From assembly GCA_000470055.1 (NCBI GenBank), contig HG326877.1, positions 434,001 to 498,000 on the forward strand: 64,000 nucleotides of DNA, written 5' to 3'. Positions 27,424-36,269 of the stretch are shown here, piece after piece (position 1 is the first letter of the stretch; each line of letters opens with the position of its first letter). Origin of the DNA: Campylobacter coli 76339. GTDB taxonomy: Bacteria > Campylobacterota > Campylobacteria > Campylobacterales > Campylobacteraceae. A program made the translations under genes and the position numbers. Below the pieces are notes generated by a model. The model was not told where the DNA came from. It saw only the letters and a program-made list of their open reading frames with translations, and searched no databases.

Positions 27424-28514
27424 TTCACAAGCCTTATGAAAAATTGAAATTTTCCATCTCCACCTGAATTGGCATTGCCTCCTAGATCATTATTAAATCC
27501 TGATAAAGGAAGTTTATCGCTTTTGCGTTCGATTAAAATATTAAAATCATTTCCTGTGCCAAGTAGGGTTTGAAATTCTTTAAAATCTTTTAATATTACA
27601 TTATTTGCGCGTAAAATTTTATCCCCCACCATAAATCCTGCTAAAGCAGCTTTAGAACCTGCATCAACTCTTGTAACTATAAGGCTTGAATTTACAGTTA
27701 GGCCTGTATTGCTTCTAAAATTGGTTGGTTTTGGTTTTGGTTTATTGCTTGGGAGATTGAATTTGCTTAAATCCTTAGCAAAAACTTCAGTAGAAATATT
27801 TAAATCCACATTATCGCGTAACACTTGAAAATAAAGCGTGCTTCCACGGTCTGCAAAGAGAATTTTTTCATTGAGCTTTCTTATATCTTTAACAGGTATT
27901 CCATCTACACTTATAACTTCATCGTTGATTAGGAATTGCCCATTTTTTCTAACATTATTCACATAAATTTTATTTTCACGCACTGCAAAATCAATCCCTA
28001 TATCGCCCCAATATACATCATTGTATTTCATAAAATGTTTTAAGTAGCGATTTCCTATAAAAGAGCTATTATTGAGTGCAATTCCCATCATTTCGCAGCA
28101 AGGAGTGCCTAAAAGTCCTATTTTTGTAGAAAAATCAAGTTGATCTCTTTCGTCAATATTTTGTGCAAGATATTTAATATGACCTATATAAGCTTTATTA
28201 GGATCCCAAATTCCTATCCAGTCATTGCGCGTAAGCTTTTCTTCATCACCCATAGGTGTAGGGATTAAACTAAAATCCGTTCTTACAAGATAGAGGTTTA
28301 AAAATGGATCATATTTTACATATTTATTGAGTTTAGTATTAGGTTGTTTTAAAACCGCAAGTAAATTTTCACTCAAGGCAAAAGCAGGCATTCCCTCATA
28401 ATTAAGCATGCTGGCTTTATTTCTTTCATAGCCTGCAACAAAATCTTCAAATTTGGGACGCTCAATAGCACTTAGAGATATTAAAAAGGCTACTAAAAAA
28501 AACAAAAATTTCAT
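27420..28514 (-). CDS. pflC: Periplasmic PDZ-domain protein, probably flagellar disk protein PflC
   Basis: 364 residues: signal peptide (about 1-16), an N-terminal region with an inactive trypsin-like fold, and a C-terminal PDZ domain (about 270-340: SLIVTRVDAGSKAALAGFMVGDKI). It corresponds to Cj1643, which I recall as PflC, a component of the medial disk of the C. jejuni flagellar motor that scaffolds extra stators. The domain call is firm, the name less so. It overlaps the ybaB gene by four bases. Confidence 0.7.
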   Translation of the reverse strand: MKFLFFLVAFLISLSAIERPKFEDFVAGYERNKASMLNYEGMPAFALSENLLAVLKQPNTKLNKYVKYDPFLNLYLVRTDFSLIPTPMGDEEKLTRNDWIGIWDPNKAYIGHIKYLAQNIDERDQLDFSTKIGLLGTPCCEMMGIALNNSSFIGNRYLKHFMKYNDVYWGDIGIDFAVRENKIYVNNVRKNGQFLINDEVISVDGIPVKDIRKLNEKILFADRGSTLYFQVLRDNVDLNISTEVFAKDLSKFNLPSNKPKPKPTNFRSNTGLTVNSSLIVTRVDAGSKAALAGFMVGDKILRANNVILKDFKEFQTLLGTGNDFNILIERKSDKLPLSGFNNDLGGNANSGGDGKFQFFIRLVK

Positions 28515-28816
28515 AATTTTCCAAATCCTCCTAAAACATCGCTAGCTAGGCTTGTTCGATTTTGTGCCACCATAGCCAAAACATCATTGATGGCAGAAAT
28601 GAGTAAAATTTGCAAAGATTCTTTATCTTCAAGTAAAGAATCATCGATGCTAACATCAATAATCTCACCCTTGCCATTGGCGCTAACTTTCACAAGTCCT
28701 GCTCCGCTTTTAGCACTAAATTCTCGATTGGCTAACTCTAATTCGATATTTTTTGCTTTTTCTTGAACTTGGTTTAAAAGTTCTCCCATCTTAGAAAAAT
28801 CCATATTTTCAAACAT
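28511..28816 (-). CDS. YbaB/EbfC-family nucleoid-associated protein
   Basis: 101 residues; the family runs about 100-115. MGELLNQVQEKAKNIE and VKVSANGKGEIIDVSID are typical of YbaB, a small dimeric DNA-binding protein. Elsewhere it usually sits beside dnaX-recR; here it lies between murE and the PDZ gene, four bases from murE. Confidence 0.9.
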   Translation of the reverse strand: MFENMDFSKMGELLNQVQEKAKNIELELANREFSAKSGAGLVKVSANGKGEIIDVSIDDSLLEDKESLQILLISAINDVLAMVAQNRTSLASDVLGGFGKL

Positions 28817-28819
28817 TTA

Positions 28820-30103
28820 TTATCCTTGATTTTTTAAAATTTCATTCACAACTGCTTTGTCACTAAAAGGGTATTTTACCCCTTTGATTTCTTGGGTGTT
28901 TTCATCACCCTTGCCTAAAATGACTACTAAATCGTCTTTTTCTTTAAGTTTTAAAGCTTTATTTATAGCTTCTTTTCTATCCTCTATCATCAAAGCTTTA
29001 TCAGGATTTTGAAAGCCCGATAGAATTTCATTCATGATATCTTTAGGCTCTTCGCTACGCGGGTTATCGCTTGTGATAATGGCTATTTTTGCAAAATGTT
29101 CAACGATTTTTCCCATTAAAGGTCGTTTGGTTTTGTCTCTATCTCCACCCGCTCCAAAAACCACTATAAGTTTTTTATTTTTGAGCGTATCAAGTACTTT
29201 TTCAATGCCATCAGGAGTATGAGCAAAATCCACAATCACACCATTGGCCACTTGCTCAACCCTACCACAAACTCCACCAAAGCCACTGATAGCTTTTTCT
29301 AAGTCTTTTAAATTCGGCTTTACAAGTTCATTAACACAAGCACTAGCGGCTAGAAGATTGTAAAGATTGAAAAGTCCTAGTAGGGGCGAGTCAATATGAA
29401 AACTTTGATCTTTTAATGCCACAATAGCACTGATACCATCTTCTAAAGAATAAGCTTTAACTTGATATAAAGAAGGATTTTCTATGCCATAAGTAAAAGC
29501 ATTGCGCACATTAAATTTAATCATTAAAGCATCTTTATTGATAAATTTTAAACTCTCATCAGTAAAAAAGAGCTCTTTTGCTGCTTTGTAGTTTTCAAAA
29601 CTACCATGAAAATCTAAATGATCTTGAGTGATATTGGTAAAAATTTTGGCTGCAAAATTTAAGCCTTCAATGCGATTTTGCACTAAAGCGTGTGAGCTAA
29701 CTTCCATGATGAAAAAATCACTTTTTTTCCGTGTGGCAAGTTGTAAATATTCTAAAGTTTTTAAAATGGGTGAAGTGGTTAAAGACTTTTCATCAATTTG
29801 CTCATCATTGATAAAAGCTCCACGAGTGCCACAAAGTCCACACTTAAAACCTAAGTCAAGCAAAATCGAATAAATAGCCGCTGCGGTGGTGGTTTTACCA
29901 TTAGTTCCTGTAATTCCTATGATTTTGATATTTTCATCGATCTTTAAGAGTTTTTTACATTCTTCTACATCAATGATTTTAGCACCTTTTTCTAGAGCTT
30001 TGTTAGAAAAATTCATATTTTGTGCAGTTTTTAAAAAAAAGCAATCTTTTTCGCATTCTAGGGTATTGTCGGTGATAAAAGATTGATCAAGCTTTAATTT
30101 CAC
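28820..30103 (-). CDS. murE: UDP-MurNAc-tripeptide synthetase
   Basis: Adds meso-diaminopimelate to UDP-MurNAc-L-Ala-D-Glu in the cytoplasm. 427 residues; the N-terminal domain is shorter than in E. coli, as in other epsilonproteobacteria. ATP loop [13 protein letters not shown], catalytic region [12 protein letters not shown] and DAP-selecting DNPRSEEP are visible. Overlaps the next gene upstream by 17 bases. Confidence 0.95.
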   Translation of the reverse strand: MKLKLDQSFITDNTLECEKDCFFLKTAQNMNFSNKALEKGAKIIDVEECKKLLKIDENIKIIGITGTNGKTTTAAAIYSILLDLGFKCGLCGTRGAFINDEQIDEKSLTTSPILKTLEYLQLATRKKSDFFIMEVSSHALVQNRIEGLNFAAKIFTNITQDHLDFHGSFENYKAAKELFFTDESLKFINKDALMIKFNVRNAFTYGIENPSLYQVKAYSLEDGISAIVALKDQSFHIDSPLLGLFNLYNLLAASACVNELVKPNLKDLEKAISGFGGVCGRVEQVANGVIVDFAHTPDGIEKVLDTLKNKKLIVVFGAGGDRDKTKRPLMGKIVEHFAKIAIITSDNPRSEEPKDIMNEILSGFQNPDKALMIEDRKEAINKALKLKEKDDLVVILGKGDENTQEIKGVKYPFSDKAVVNEILKNQG

Positions 30104-30662
30104 TTTTAAATCCTATAAGTTTTTCTTGGAGTTTTATAAAGCGTTCATTTGCCCAAAAGTGTGGCATGACGCTTTCTATATAATTTAAAGTCATATCTTT
30201 ATAGCCATTATCAAGTAATTTTTCTAAAAAGTCTAAGAAATCATCACGGTTATCAATGACTAATTTTGTACTGTGTATAATATTTTCAAAACTTTTTTTA
30301 AAGCCAATCTGCTCTTCGCTTTTAAGAAAATCTTTATAGTTTAAAGCATGGGCTTCTTGAATTTCATTTTCTGTTTCATCGGTATTTTTTTCGTTTTTAA
30401 GTTCTATGGTATATAAAATTTCTTCTAAATCTTTATCGATATTTTTGATTTGATAATGTTCTAAGTAAAATTCAAAAAGTAAAAATGCTTCTTTTGGAGA
30501 TTTTAAAGCTAGATCACAAAGAGTGATAAAATGAAACAAGCGTTTGTTTTTGCGTTTTTCATAGGCTAAAGAAAAATATATTTTTGCTGTTTTAAAGTCT
30601 TTGCGTAAAAAATGCTCGATTCCAAGTTTTTTATAATTTTGCAAAATCTTCAGCTCCGCCAT
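30087..30662 (-). CDS. Helical protein of unknown function (TPR-like)
   Basis: 191 residues, no signal peptide, strongly helical and charged; [22 protein letters not shown] has the spacing of a TPR unit. It overlaps both neighbours (17 and 32 bases), so it is co-translated with the NifU-like gene and murE. Corresponds to Cj1640. I do not recognise it further. Confidence 0.75.
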   Translation of the reverse strand: MAELKILQNYKKLGIEHFLRKDFKTAKIYFSLAYEKRKNKRLFHFITLCDLALKSPKEAFLLFEFYLEHYQIKNIDKDLEEILYTIELKNEKNTDETENEIQEAHALNYKDFLKSEEQIGFKKSFENIIHSTKLVIDNRDDFLDFLEKLLDNGYKDMTLNYIESVMPHFWANERFIKLQEKLIGFKSEIKA

Positions 30663-30903
30663 TTAGATTGACTATGGTAATTTCTGGATGTATATCGATT
30701 TTAAGTTGTCTTTCAAGTCCGTATTTTAATGTCGTTCCACTTGAAGCGCATCCTTTGCAAGCCCCAATTAAATGAACATAAACTACGCCATTTTTAATTC
30801 CTAAAAATTCAAGACCGCCTCCATCGCGTTCTAACATAGGCATACTTTTATCTAAACTCGCTTTTACAGGATTTATAAGCTCTTCATCACTAAAAGGCAT
30901 CAT
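30631..30903 (-). CDS. NifU C-terminal-domain Fe-S scaffold protein
   Basis: 90 residues consisting only of a NifU C-terminal (Nfu) domain. The CKGCASSG cysteine pair that binds a [4Fe-4S] cluster between subunits is intact, in HLIGACKGCASSG. Probably carries clusters to targets. Overlaps the following gene by 32 bases. Corresponds to Cj1639. Confidence 0.92.
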   Translation of the reverse strand: MMPFSDEELINPVKASLDKSMPMLERDGGGLEFLGIKNGVVYVHLIGACKGCASSGTTLKYGLERQLKIDIHPEITIVNLNGGAEDFAKL

Positions 30904-30997
30904 AATATATCCTTAATAAATTTTTCTATACTTTAGCGTGATTGTGTTTAAAAAAAGGTAAATCGGATAGTTTTTTCGTTATTTTTCTAAATGAAGC

Positions 30998-32824
30998 TTA
31001 AAAGGGTTCTTCATTGTAATCATTTTCAGAATTATTTTTTAAAACTTTAATATCCAAATTTTTAGTAGAAAAAAATCTATGCAAATTTTTAAATAAAACT
31101 TCTAGTTTCTCTTCATCTTTTTCATTTTTTAGCAAAAACAAATTCTCTTTTAAAAACTCTACAAGCTCATGATTATTTAAATTTTTACTAAGAAGGGTAA
31201 AATTTTTTTCTATAAGAGTAAAAATTTGTTTTTTTAAAGCAAGATAAGGAATTGTGATATTGATATGATTTAAGAAGGCTAAATTAACCTTGCAAATCCC
31301 CCACAAGAATTCAATTTGGCTTAAATCTTTGCTAAAATTTTTACTTTCAAATTCTCTTATATCGCTATCTTCATAGCTTTTGCGTTCTAAAATTTTTTCT
31401 AATAATACCTTATGTTTAAAACATCTAGCATCACTAATCTTTATAAAAAGCTCGTGTGCGTTAGGATTATTTTTTAAATAATTTAAGAGTTCAAGTTCGG
31501 TGATGTGGGATTTAGGGTTATGATTTTGCGTTTGCTGGAAAGAGGCGTTAAAATCGATAGTTTTATTTGACTTTTGATTTGAATTAAGAACGATGAGTTT
31601 TTCATCCACGCCTAGAAGTTTTGAAACCAAACCCGCATAAGAACTAGCTACCAAGGGTTCAAGGTTAAAGGTATATTTTTGTATATTTTCAAGGGCTTTT
31701 TGTTTATCTAGGGCGGAATTTAAAGAAAAGTTTGAAAGTATGCGTCTAATGTAAAATTCCCCCAAATCCATCCCTTTTTCAAGCAGGATGTGAAGTTTTG
31801 CACTTTGGTTGTTGGCAACAAGTTCGGCAGGATCTTTTCCGCCTTCTAAAAGAACTACTTTGCCATCTATTTTATGAGTGCTAAGTAAAAAAGCCGAACG
31901 AGTGGCTGCATTTAATCCCGCTTCATCATTATCAAAACATAAAATCACCTTAGCTTCATAGCGTCGGATTAAGGGTAGATGATTTTCGGTTAATGCTGTT
32001 CCAAGAACTGCTACAGCATTGTTAAAACCTGCTTTATGAAAAGCTATAGCGTCCATATAGCCTTCGCATACTATCATTTCTTTTTTTTGGTCTATATTTT
32101 CTTTAGCTATATTAAAAGCGTAAAAAATTCTACTTTTATCAAATAATATATTTTGGGGAGAATTCACATATTTTGCTGCGACATTAGGATTTAAAGTGCG
32201 CCCCCCAAAGCCTACTAAGAAGTCTTTATGATCATAAATTGGAAAAGTGATACGCCATATAAAACTTGCATAAAATTCATTATTTTCATCCTTTTTTAAA
32301 GCGCCGACACTCATAGCATCTTCCAAAGGGATTTTTTCATTATGAAACAACCTTATACTGTCTTCGCTTGAGCCTGCAAAACCTAATTCAAATTTGGCTA
32401 TATCCTGATCATTTAACATTCTTTTATATAGATAATCCAAAGCTTCTTTATGGTGTTTGAGATTGGATTTAAAATAAGCATTGAGACTGGGCAGTATGGT
32501 TCTTAGTTCTTTTTTGTTTTCATTTCTTTCTTTGGTATAACTTAGGGTAAAATTACAAAGATTTGCAACCTTTTCAACTGCATCAGCAAAACTTAATTTT
32601 TCATAGTCCATTACAAATTTAAAAGCGTCTCCACCTGCTTTGCATGCAAAACAATGATAAAATCCTTTTGTAGGATTTATATGCATAGAAGGGTTTTTAT
32701 CTGCGTGAAAAGGGCATACACAAACAAAGCTCGAGCCTTGTTTTTTTACTTCGATATAATTTTCAATAATATCAACAATATTAAGTCTTTGGGATAAATT
32801 TTCTATACTTTCTTTAGTTATCAT
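30998..32824 (-). CDS. dnaG: DNA primase
   Basis: 608 residues. N-terminal zinc finger CPFHADKNPSMHI...HCFAC (about 38-64), TOPRIM catalytic region with EGYMDAIAFH and LCFDNDEAG, and a helical C-terminal DnaB-binding part. Makes RNA primers for replication. The start at 32824 gives the family's MITKESIENL beginning. Divergent from the LapB-like gene. Confidence 0.95.
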   Translation of the reverse strand: MITKESIENLSQRLNIVDIIENYIEVKKQGSSFVCVCPFHADKNPSMHINPTKGFYHCFACKAGGDAFKFVMDYEKLSFADAVEKVANLCNFTLSYTKERNENKKELRTILPSLNAYFKSNLKHHKEALDYLYKRMLNDQDIAKFELGFAGSSEDSIRLFHNEKIPLEDAMSVGALKKDENNEFYASFIWRITFPIYDHKDFLVGFGGRTLNPNVAAKYVNSPQNILFDKSRIFYAFNIAKENIDQKKEMIVCEGYMDAIAFHKAGFNNAVAVLGTALTENHLPLIRRYEAKVILCFDNDEAGLNAATRSAFLLSTHKIDGKVVLLEGGKDPAELVANNQSAKLHILLEKGMDLGEFYIRRILSNFSLNSALDKQKALENIQKYTFNLEPLVASSYAGLVSKLLGVDEKLIVLNSNQKSNKTIDFNASFQQTQNHNPKSHITELELLNYLKNNPNAHELFIKISDARCFKHKVLLEKILERKSYEDSDIREFESKNFSKDLSQIEFLWGICKVNLAFLNHINITIPYLALKKQIFTLIEKNFTLLSKNLNNHELVEFLKENLFLLKNEKDEEKLEVLFKNLHRFFSTKNLDIKVLKNNSENDYNEEPF

Positions 32825-32891
32825 TTCAAAACCTTAAATAAAATTATACAAAGATTTAGCTATAATTTGGCATAAAATTTTTTAGAGCAGG

Positions 32892-33878
32892 ATGATGGAT
32901 TTTTTCTTCGTAGAATACAGAGATCCCTTAGTGGGACTTATCATTTTAACTGTTTTAATCTTCGTTGTAGCTGTGGCAAATTATATTTGGAAAGTGTTTG
33001 CGAGTAAAGATGAAGAGCAAAAGCTTGAAAAATTTATTAAAAAATTTGAGATGGATAGTGTTCATAAAGATTTGCTAAGAAATGAGGGTTTAAGCTTTGG
33101 AAATTTGAGTTTTTTGGCTGAAATTTTTACCAAAAGTGGTGAATTTGAAAAAGCCACGCAAATTTATCTTATTGCCCTTGAAAAAAGCAAGGATAAACAA
33201 GAGCATGAATTTATCTTTTTTGCATTAGCAAAAGTTTATTTTAAAGCAGGATTTTTAGAGCGCGCAAAAGAAGTTTTATTACAAGCTTTAAAAATTCGAC
33301 CCAGAAATATACAAACCCTAAAACTTTTAAAAATTGTTTATCTTAAATTAAGAAAGCATAAAGAGAATTTAGAGCTTTTGGACTGTTTGTTTGAACTTGG
33401 AGAAAATGTAAAAGAAGAAAAAGAATTTTTAAAAGCTTTAGATTTTCTTGAATCTAGTTTAAACAATGAAGAAAAAAAAGAATATATTTTAAAGCTACAA
33501 ATAGATAATAATCCTATGCTAGGACGCTTGGTTTTTGAAAAGTACCATATTTTTTTAAATCAAGATTTTTCAAGTATTTGTGATTTGCTTTATAAAGAAA
33601 ATAAAACTTTTAATTTACAAAATAAAGAATATTTTGAATTTTTTTATGCTTTGGGTTTGATAGAGGATGAAAAGCCCAAAGATGTAGTTTTTAAAAATTC
33701 CAATTTTAAAATGTTAAAAATTTTAAAAGATAATTCCTTTAAGGCAAGACTTGAATTTTCATATCGTTGCACAGAATGTAAAAGCGTAATGCCTTTATTT
33801 TTTTATCATTGTCCTGTTTGTTATGAATTTAACACTTGTCAAATCATTTATGAAGTGAAAAATAATGAGACATATTGA
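32892..33878 (+). CDS. LapB (YciM)-like TPR/rubredoxin membrane protein
   Basis: 328 residues with the three-part LapB layout: an N-terminal membrane helix (about 12-35), TPR repeats (about 75-190) and a C-terminal rubredoxin-like zinc ribbon, YRCTECKSV then FYHCPVC (about 294-314). E. coli LapB controls LpxC proteolysis and LPS supply from the inner membrane; the role here is inferred from layout. A second ATG at 32895 is equally usable. Overlaps rnhA by 14 bases. Corresponds to Cj1637c. Confidence 0.78.
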   Translation: MMDFFFVEYRDPLVGLIILTVLIFVVAVANYIWKVFASKDEEQKLEKFIKKFEMDSVHKDLLRNEGLSFGNLSFLAEIFTKSGEFEKATQIYLIALEKSKDKQEHEFIFFALAKVYFKAGFLERAKEVLLQALKIRPRNIQTLKLLKIVYLKLRKHKENLELLDCLFELGENVKEEKEFLKALDFLESSLNNEEKKEYILKLQIDNNPMLGRLVFEKYHIFLNQDFSSICDLLYKENKTFNLQNKEYFEFFYALGLIEDEKPKDVVFKNSNFKMLKILKDNSFKARLEFSYRCTECKSVMPLFFYHCPVCYEFNTCQIIYEVKNNETY

Positions 33879-34305
33879 AATTTATACAGATGGTTCATGT
33901 CTTAAAAATCCAGGTTTTGGAGGATGGGCTTATATCTTACGCTATAATCAACATCAAAAAGAAGGTTTTGGAGCAGAGGTTAATACTACAAACAATAGAA
34001 TGGAGCTAAAAGCGATTATTGAAGCTTTAAAAGCTTTAAAAGAACCTTGTGAAATTTCACTTTTTACGGACTCTAATTTAATGGTTCAAAGCATTAATGA
34101 ATGGCTAGAAGATTGGATAAAAAAAGATTTTAAAGGTAAAAAAAATGTAGATTTATGGAAAGAGTATATCAATATAGCAGAACCTCATAAGATAAAAGCT
34201 TATTGGATAAAAGCACATAATGGGCATTTGGAAAATGAAAGGTGTGATACTTTAGCGCGCGAAGCTGCTTTAAAAATTGCAAGGGAAAATGATGAAAAAT
34301 ATTGA
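33865..34305 (+). CDS. rnhA: Ribonuclease HI
   Basis: Degrades RNA in RNA-DNA hybrids. 146 residues with the acidic residues in IYTDGSCLKNPG, MELKAIIEAL, LFTDSNLM and the last Asp in ERCDTLAREA. Start lies inside the preceding gene, and its end overlaps rnc, giving a coupled lapB-like/rnhA/rnc/aroC unit. Confidence 0.95.
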   Translation: MRHIEIYTDGSCLKNPGFGGWAYILRYNQHQKEGFGAEVNTTNNRMELKAIIEALKALKEPCEISLFTDSNLMVQSINEWLEDWIKKDFKGKKNVDLWKEYINIAEPHKIKAYWIKAHNGHLENERCDTLAREAALKIARENDEKY

Positions 34306-34966
34306 ATTATTAGAACAAAAATTAGCCTATAGTTTCAAAGATAAAGATCTTTTAATCCATGCTCTAACTCATAAAAGCTTTAAAAAACCTTACAATAATG
34401 AGCGTTTGGAATTCTTAGGCGATGCGGTGCTTGATCTAGTTGTGGGCGAATATCTTTTTCATAAATTTGCTAAAGATGCTGAGGGGGATTTGTCAAAATT
34501 AAGAGCGGCTTTGGTTAATGAAAAATCTTTTGCAAAGATTGCAAATAGTTTAAATTTGGGTGATTTTATTTTTATGAGTGCGGCTGAAGAAAACAATGGA
34601 GGCAAAGAAAAGCCATCTATACTTTCTGATGCTTTAGAAGCGATTATAGGAGCTATACATTTAGAAGCAGGATTTGATTTTGCAAAAAATATCGCTTTAA
34701 AACTCATAGAAAAAAACTTCCCACAAATTGATGCAAAAATTCTTATTAAGGATTATAAAACAAAATTACAAGAAATTACACAAGCAAAATTAGGACAAAC
34801 TCCACAATATGAAACCGTGCGTGCTTTTGGACCTGATCATTTAAAACAATTTGAAATCGCTTTAATCCTTAATGGACAAGAGCTTGCAAGAGCCATTGCA
34901 GGAAATAAAAAAGAAGCACAGCAAATGGCAGCAAAAATTACACTTGAAAAATTAGGAGCTTTATAG
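34292..34966 (+). CDS. rnc: Ribonuclease III
   Basis: 224 residues from the ATG at 34292; another ATG at 34289 and a TTG at 34277 are in frame, but AAGGGA at 34281-34286 fits the later starts. Signature ERLEFLGDAVLDL, and a C-terminal dsRNA-binding domain (about 155-222). It cleaves double-stranded RNA; in this species it processes CJnc180/190, whose locus is also in this window. Its stop overlaps the aroC GTG by one base. Confidence 0.96.
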   Translation: MKNIELLEQKLAYSFKDKDLLIHALTHKSFKKPYNNERLEFLGDAVLDLVVGEYLFHKFAKDAEGDLSKLRAALVNEKSFAKIANSLNLGDFIFMSAAEENNGGKEKPSILSDALEAIIGAIHLEAGFDFAKNIALKLIEKNFPQIDAKILIKDYKTKLQEITQAKLGQTPQYETVRAFGPDHLKQFEIALILNGQELARAIAGNKKEAQQMAAKITLEKLGAL

Positions 34967-36054
34967 TGAATACTTTTGGTACAAGATTAAAATTTACAAG
35001 TTTTGGAGAATCTCACGGAGCGGCAGTGGGTTGTGTGATTGATGGAATGCCTGCGGGTGTTAAATTTGATGAGGATTTTTTGCAAAGTGAACTTGATAAG
35101 CGTAAGGGTGGAAGCAAATTTGCAACTCCAAGAAAAGAAGGCGATAAGGTGCAGGTTTTAAGCGGGGTATTTGAAGGCTATACTACGGGTCATCCTATTG
35201 CTATGGTTGTGTTTAATGAAAATGCACATTCTAAGGATTATGATAATTTAAAAGATTTATTTCGTCCTGCCCATGCTGATTTTACTTACTTTCACAAATA
35301 CGGCATAAGAGATCACAGAGGAGGCGGAAGAGCTAGTGCTAGAGAAAGTGTTGCTAGAGTGGCCGCGGGTGCTGTTGCTGCTATGCTTTTGCATGAATTT
35401 GGTATTTGTGTCCAAAGTGGGGTTTTTGGAGTAGGAAGATTTGTTTCAAATTTAAAAGAGGAAGAATTGGATTTTGAATTTGCAAAACAAAGTGAGATTT
35501 TTTGCTTAGATCCTAATTTAGAAGATGAATTTAAAAATGAAATTTTAAGTGCTAGAAATTCAAAAGATAGCGTGGGTGCTTCTGTTTATACTAGGGCTAA
35601 GGGAATGCTTGTGGGACTTGGAGAAGTGCTTTATGATAAATTAGATTCTAAATTAGCTCATGCTTTAATGGGGATTAATGCTGTAAAAGCTGTTGAGATA
35701 GGTGAGGGTATAAATGCGAGCAAAATGCGAGGCTCACAAAATAATGACGCTTTAAAAGGGGGTGAATTTTTAAGCAATCATAGCGGAGGAATTTTAGGGG
35801 GCATTTCAAATGGACAAGATCTTATTTTAAAGACTTATTTTAAACCTACTCCTTCTATTTTTTTAAAGCAAAGCAGTATGGATAAATTTGGCAATGATTT
35901 AGAATTTGAACTCAAAGGCAGACATGATCCTTGTGTAGGTGTTAGAGGTAGTGTGGTAGTGAGTGCTATGGTGCGTTTGGTTTTAGCTGATTGTTTATTA
36001 CTTCATGCAAGTGCTAATTTAAATAATTTAAAAAATGCTTATGGAATAAAATAA
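34966..36054 (+). CDS. aroC: Chorismate synthase
   Basis: Last step of the shikimate pathway, using reduced FMN. 362 residues beginning with a GTG that overlaps the rnc stop (TAGTG). Motifs: GESHGAAVGCVIDG, DHRGGGRASARESVARVAAG and RHDPCVGVRG. A clear hairpin terminator follows, ending the unit before the two-partner-secretion genes. Confidence 0.96.
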   Translation: MNTFGTRLKFTSFGESHGAAVGCVIDGMPAGVKFDEDFLQSELDKRKGGSKFATPRKEGDKVQVLSGVFEGYTTGHPIAMVVFNENAHSKDYDNLKDLFRPAHADFTYFHKYGIRDHRGGGRASARESVARVAAGAVAAMLLHEFGICVQSGVFGVGRFVSNLKEEELDFEFAKQSEIFCLDPNLEDEFKNEILSARNSKDSVGASVYTRAKGMLVGLGEVLYDKLDSKLAHALMGINAVKAVEIGEGINASKMRGSQNNDALKGGEFLSNHSGGILGGISNGQDLILKTYFKPTPSIFLKQSSMDKFGNDLEFELKGRHDPCVGVRGSVVVSAMVRLVLADCLLLHASANLNNLKNAYGIK

Positions 36055-36055
36055 A

Positions 36056-36080
36056 AAAGCCCGTTTAAGGGCTTTGATTT
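36056..36080 (+). terminator. Intrinsic terminator after aroC
   Basis: 7-bp stem AAAGCCC/GGGCTTT (36056-36062 with 36069-36075) just past the aroC stop, followed by GATTT. It isolates the next locus from aroC transcription. Confidence 0.75.
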
Positions 36081-36235
36081 GCAATATTTTGAAAAGATTT
36101 AATCTTATATCGTCTCTTTTATAAATTTCTTAACACTTATTTTTATATTTTTTGTAAATTTTAGTCATATAAAAAAACAAATTAATATTTTTTTATTTTT
36201 TTATAAAAAAATGAGACAAATCATCAATTTAATGC

Positions 36236-36269
36236 TATAATAACAGAACAACATTATAAGGGGGATTTT
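36236..36269 (+). promoter_or_regulatory. Promoter and ribosome site of the two-partner-secretion locus
   Basis: A perfect TATAAT at 36236-36241, preceded by very T-rich sequence (36180-36205) as in Campylobacter sigma70 promoters with weak -35 boxes. AAGGGGG at 36259-36264 is a strong ribosome site. So the locus probably has its own constitutive promoter. Confidence 0.65.
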
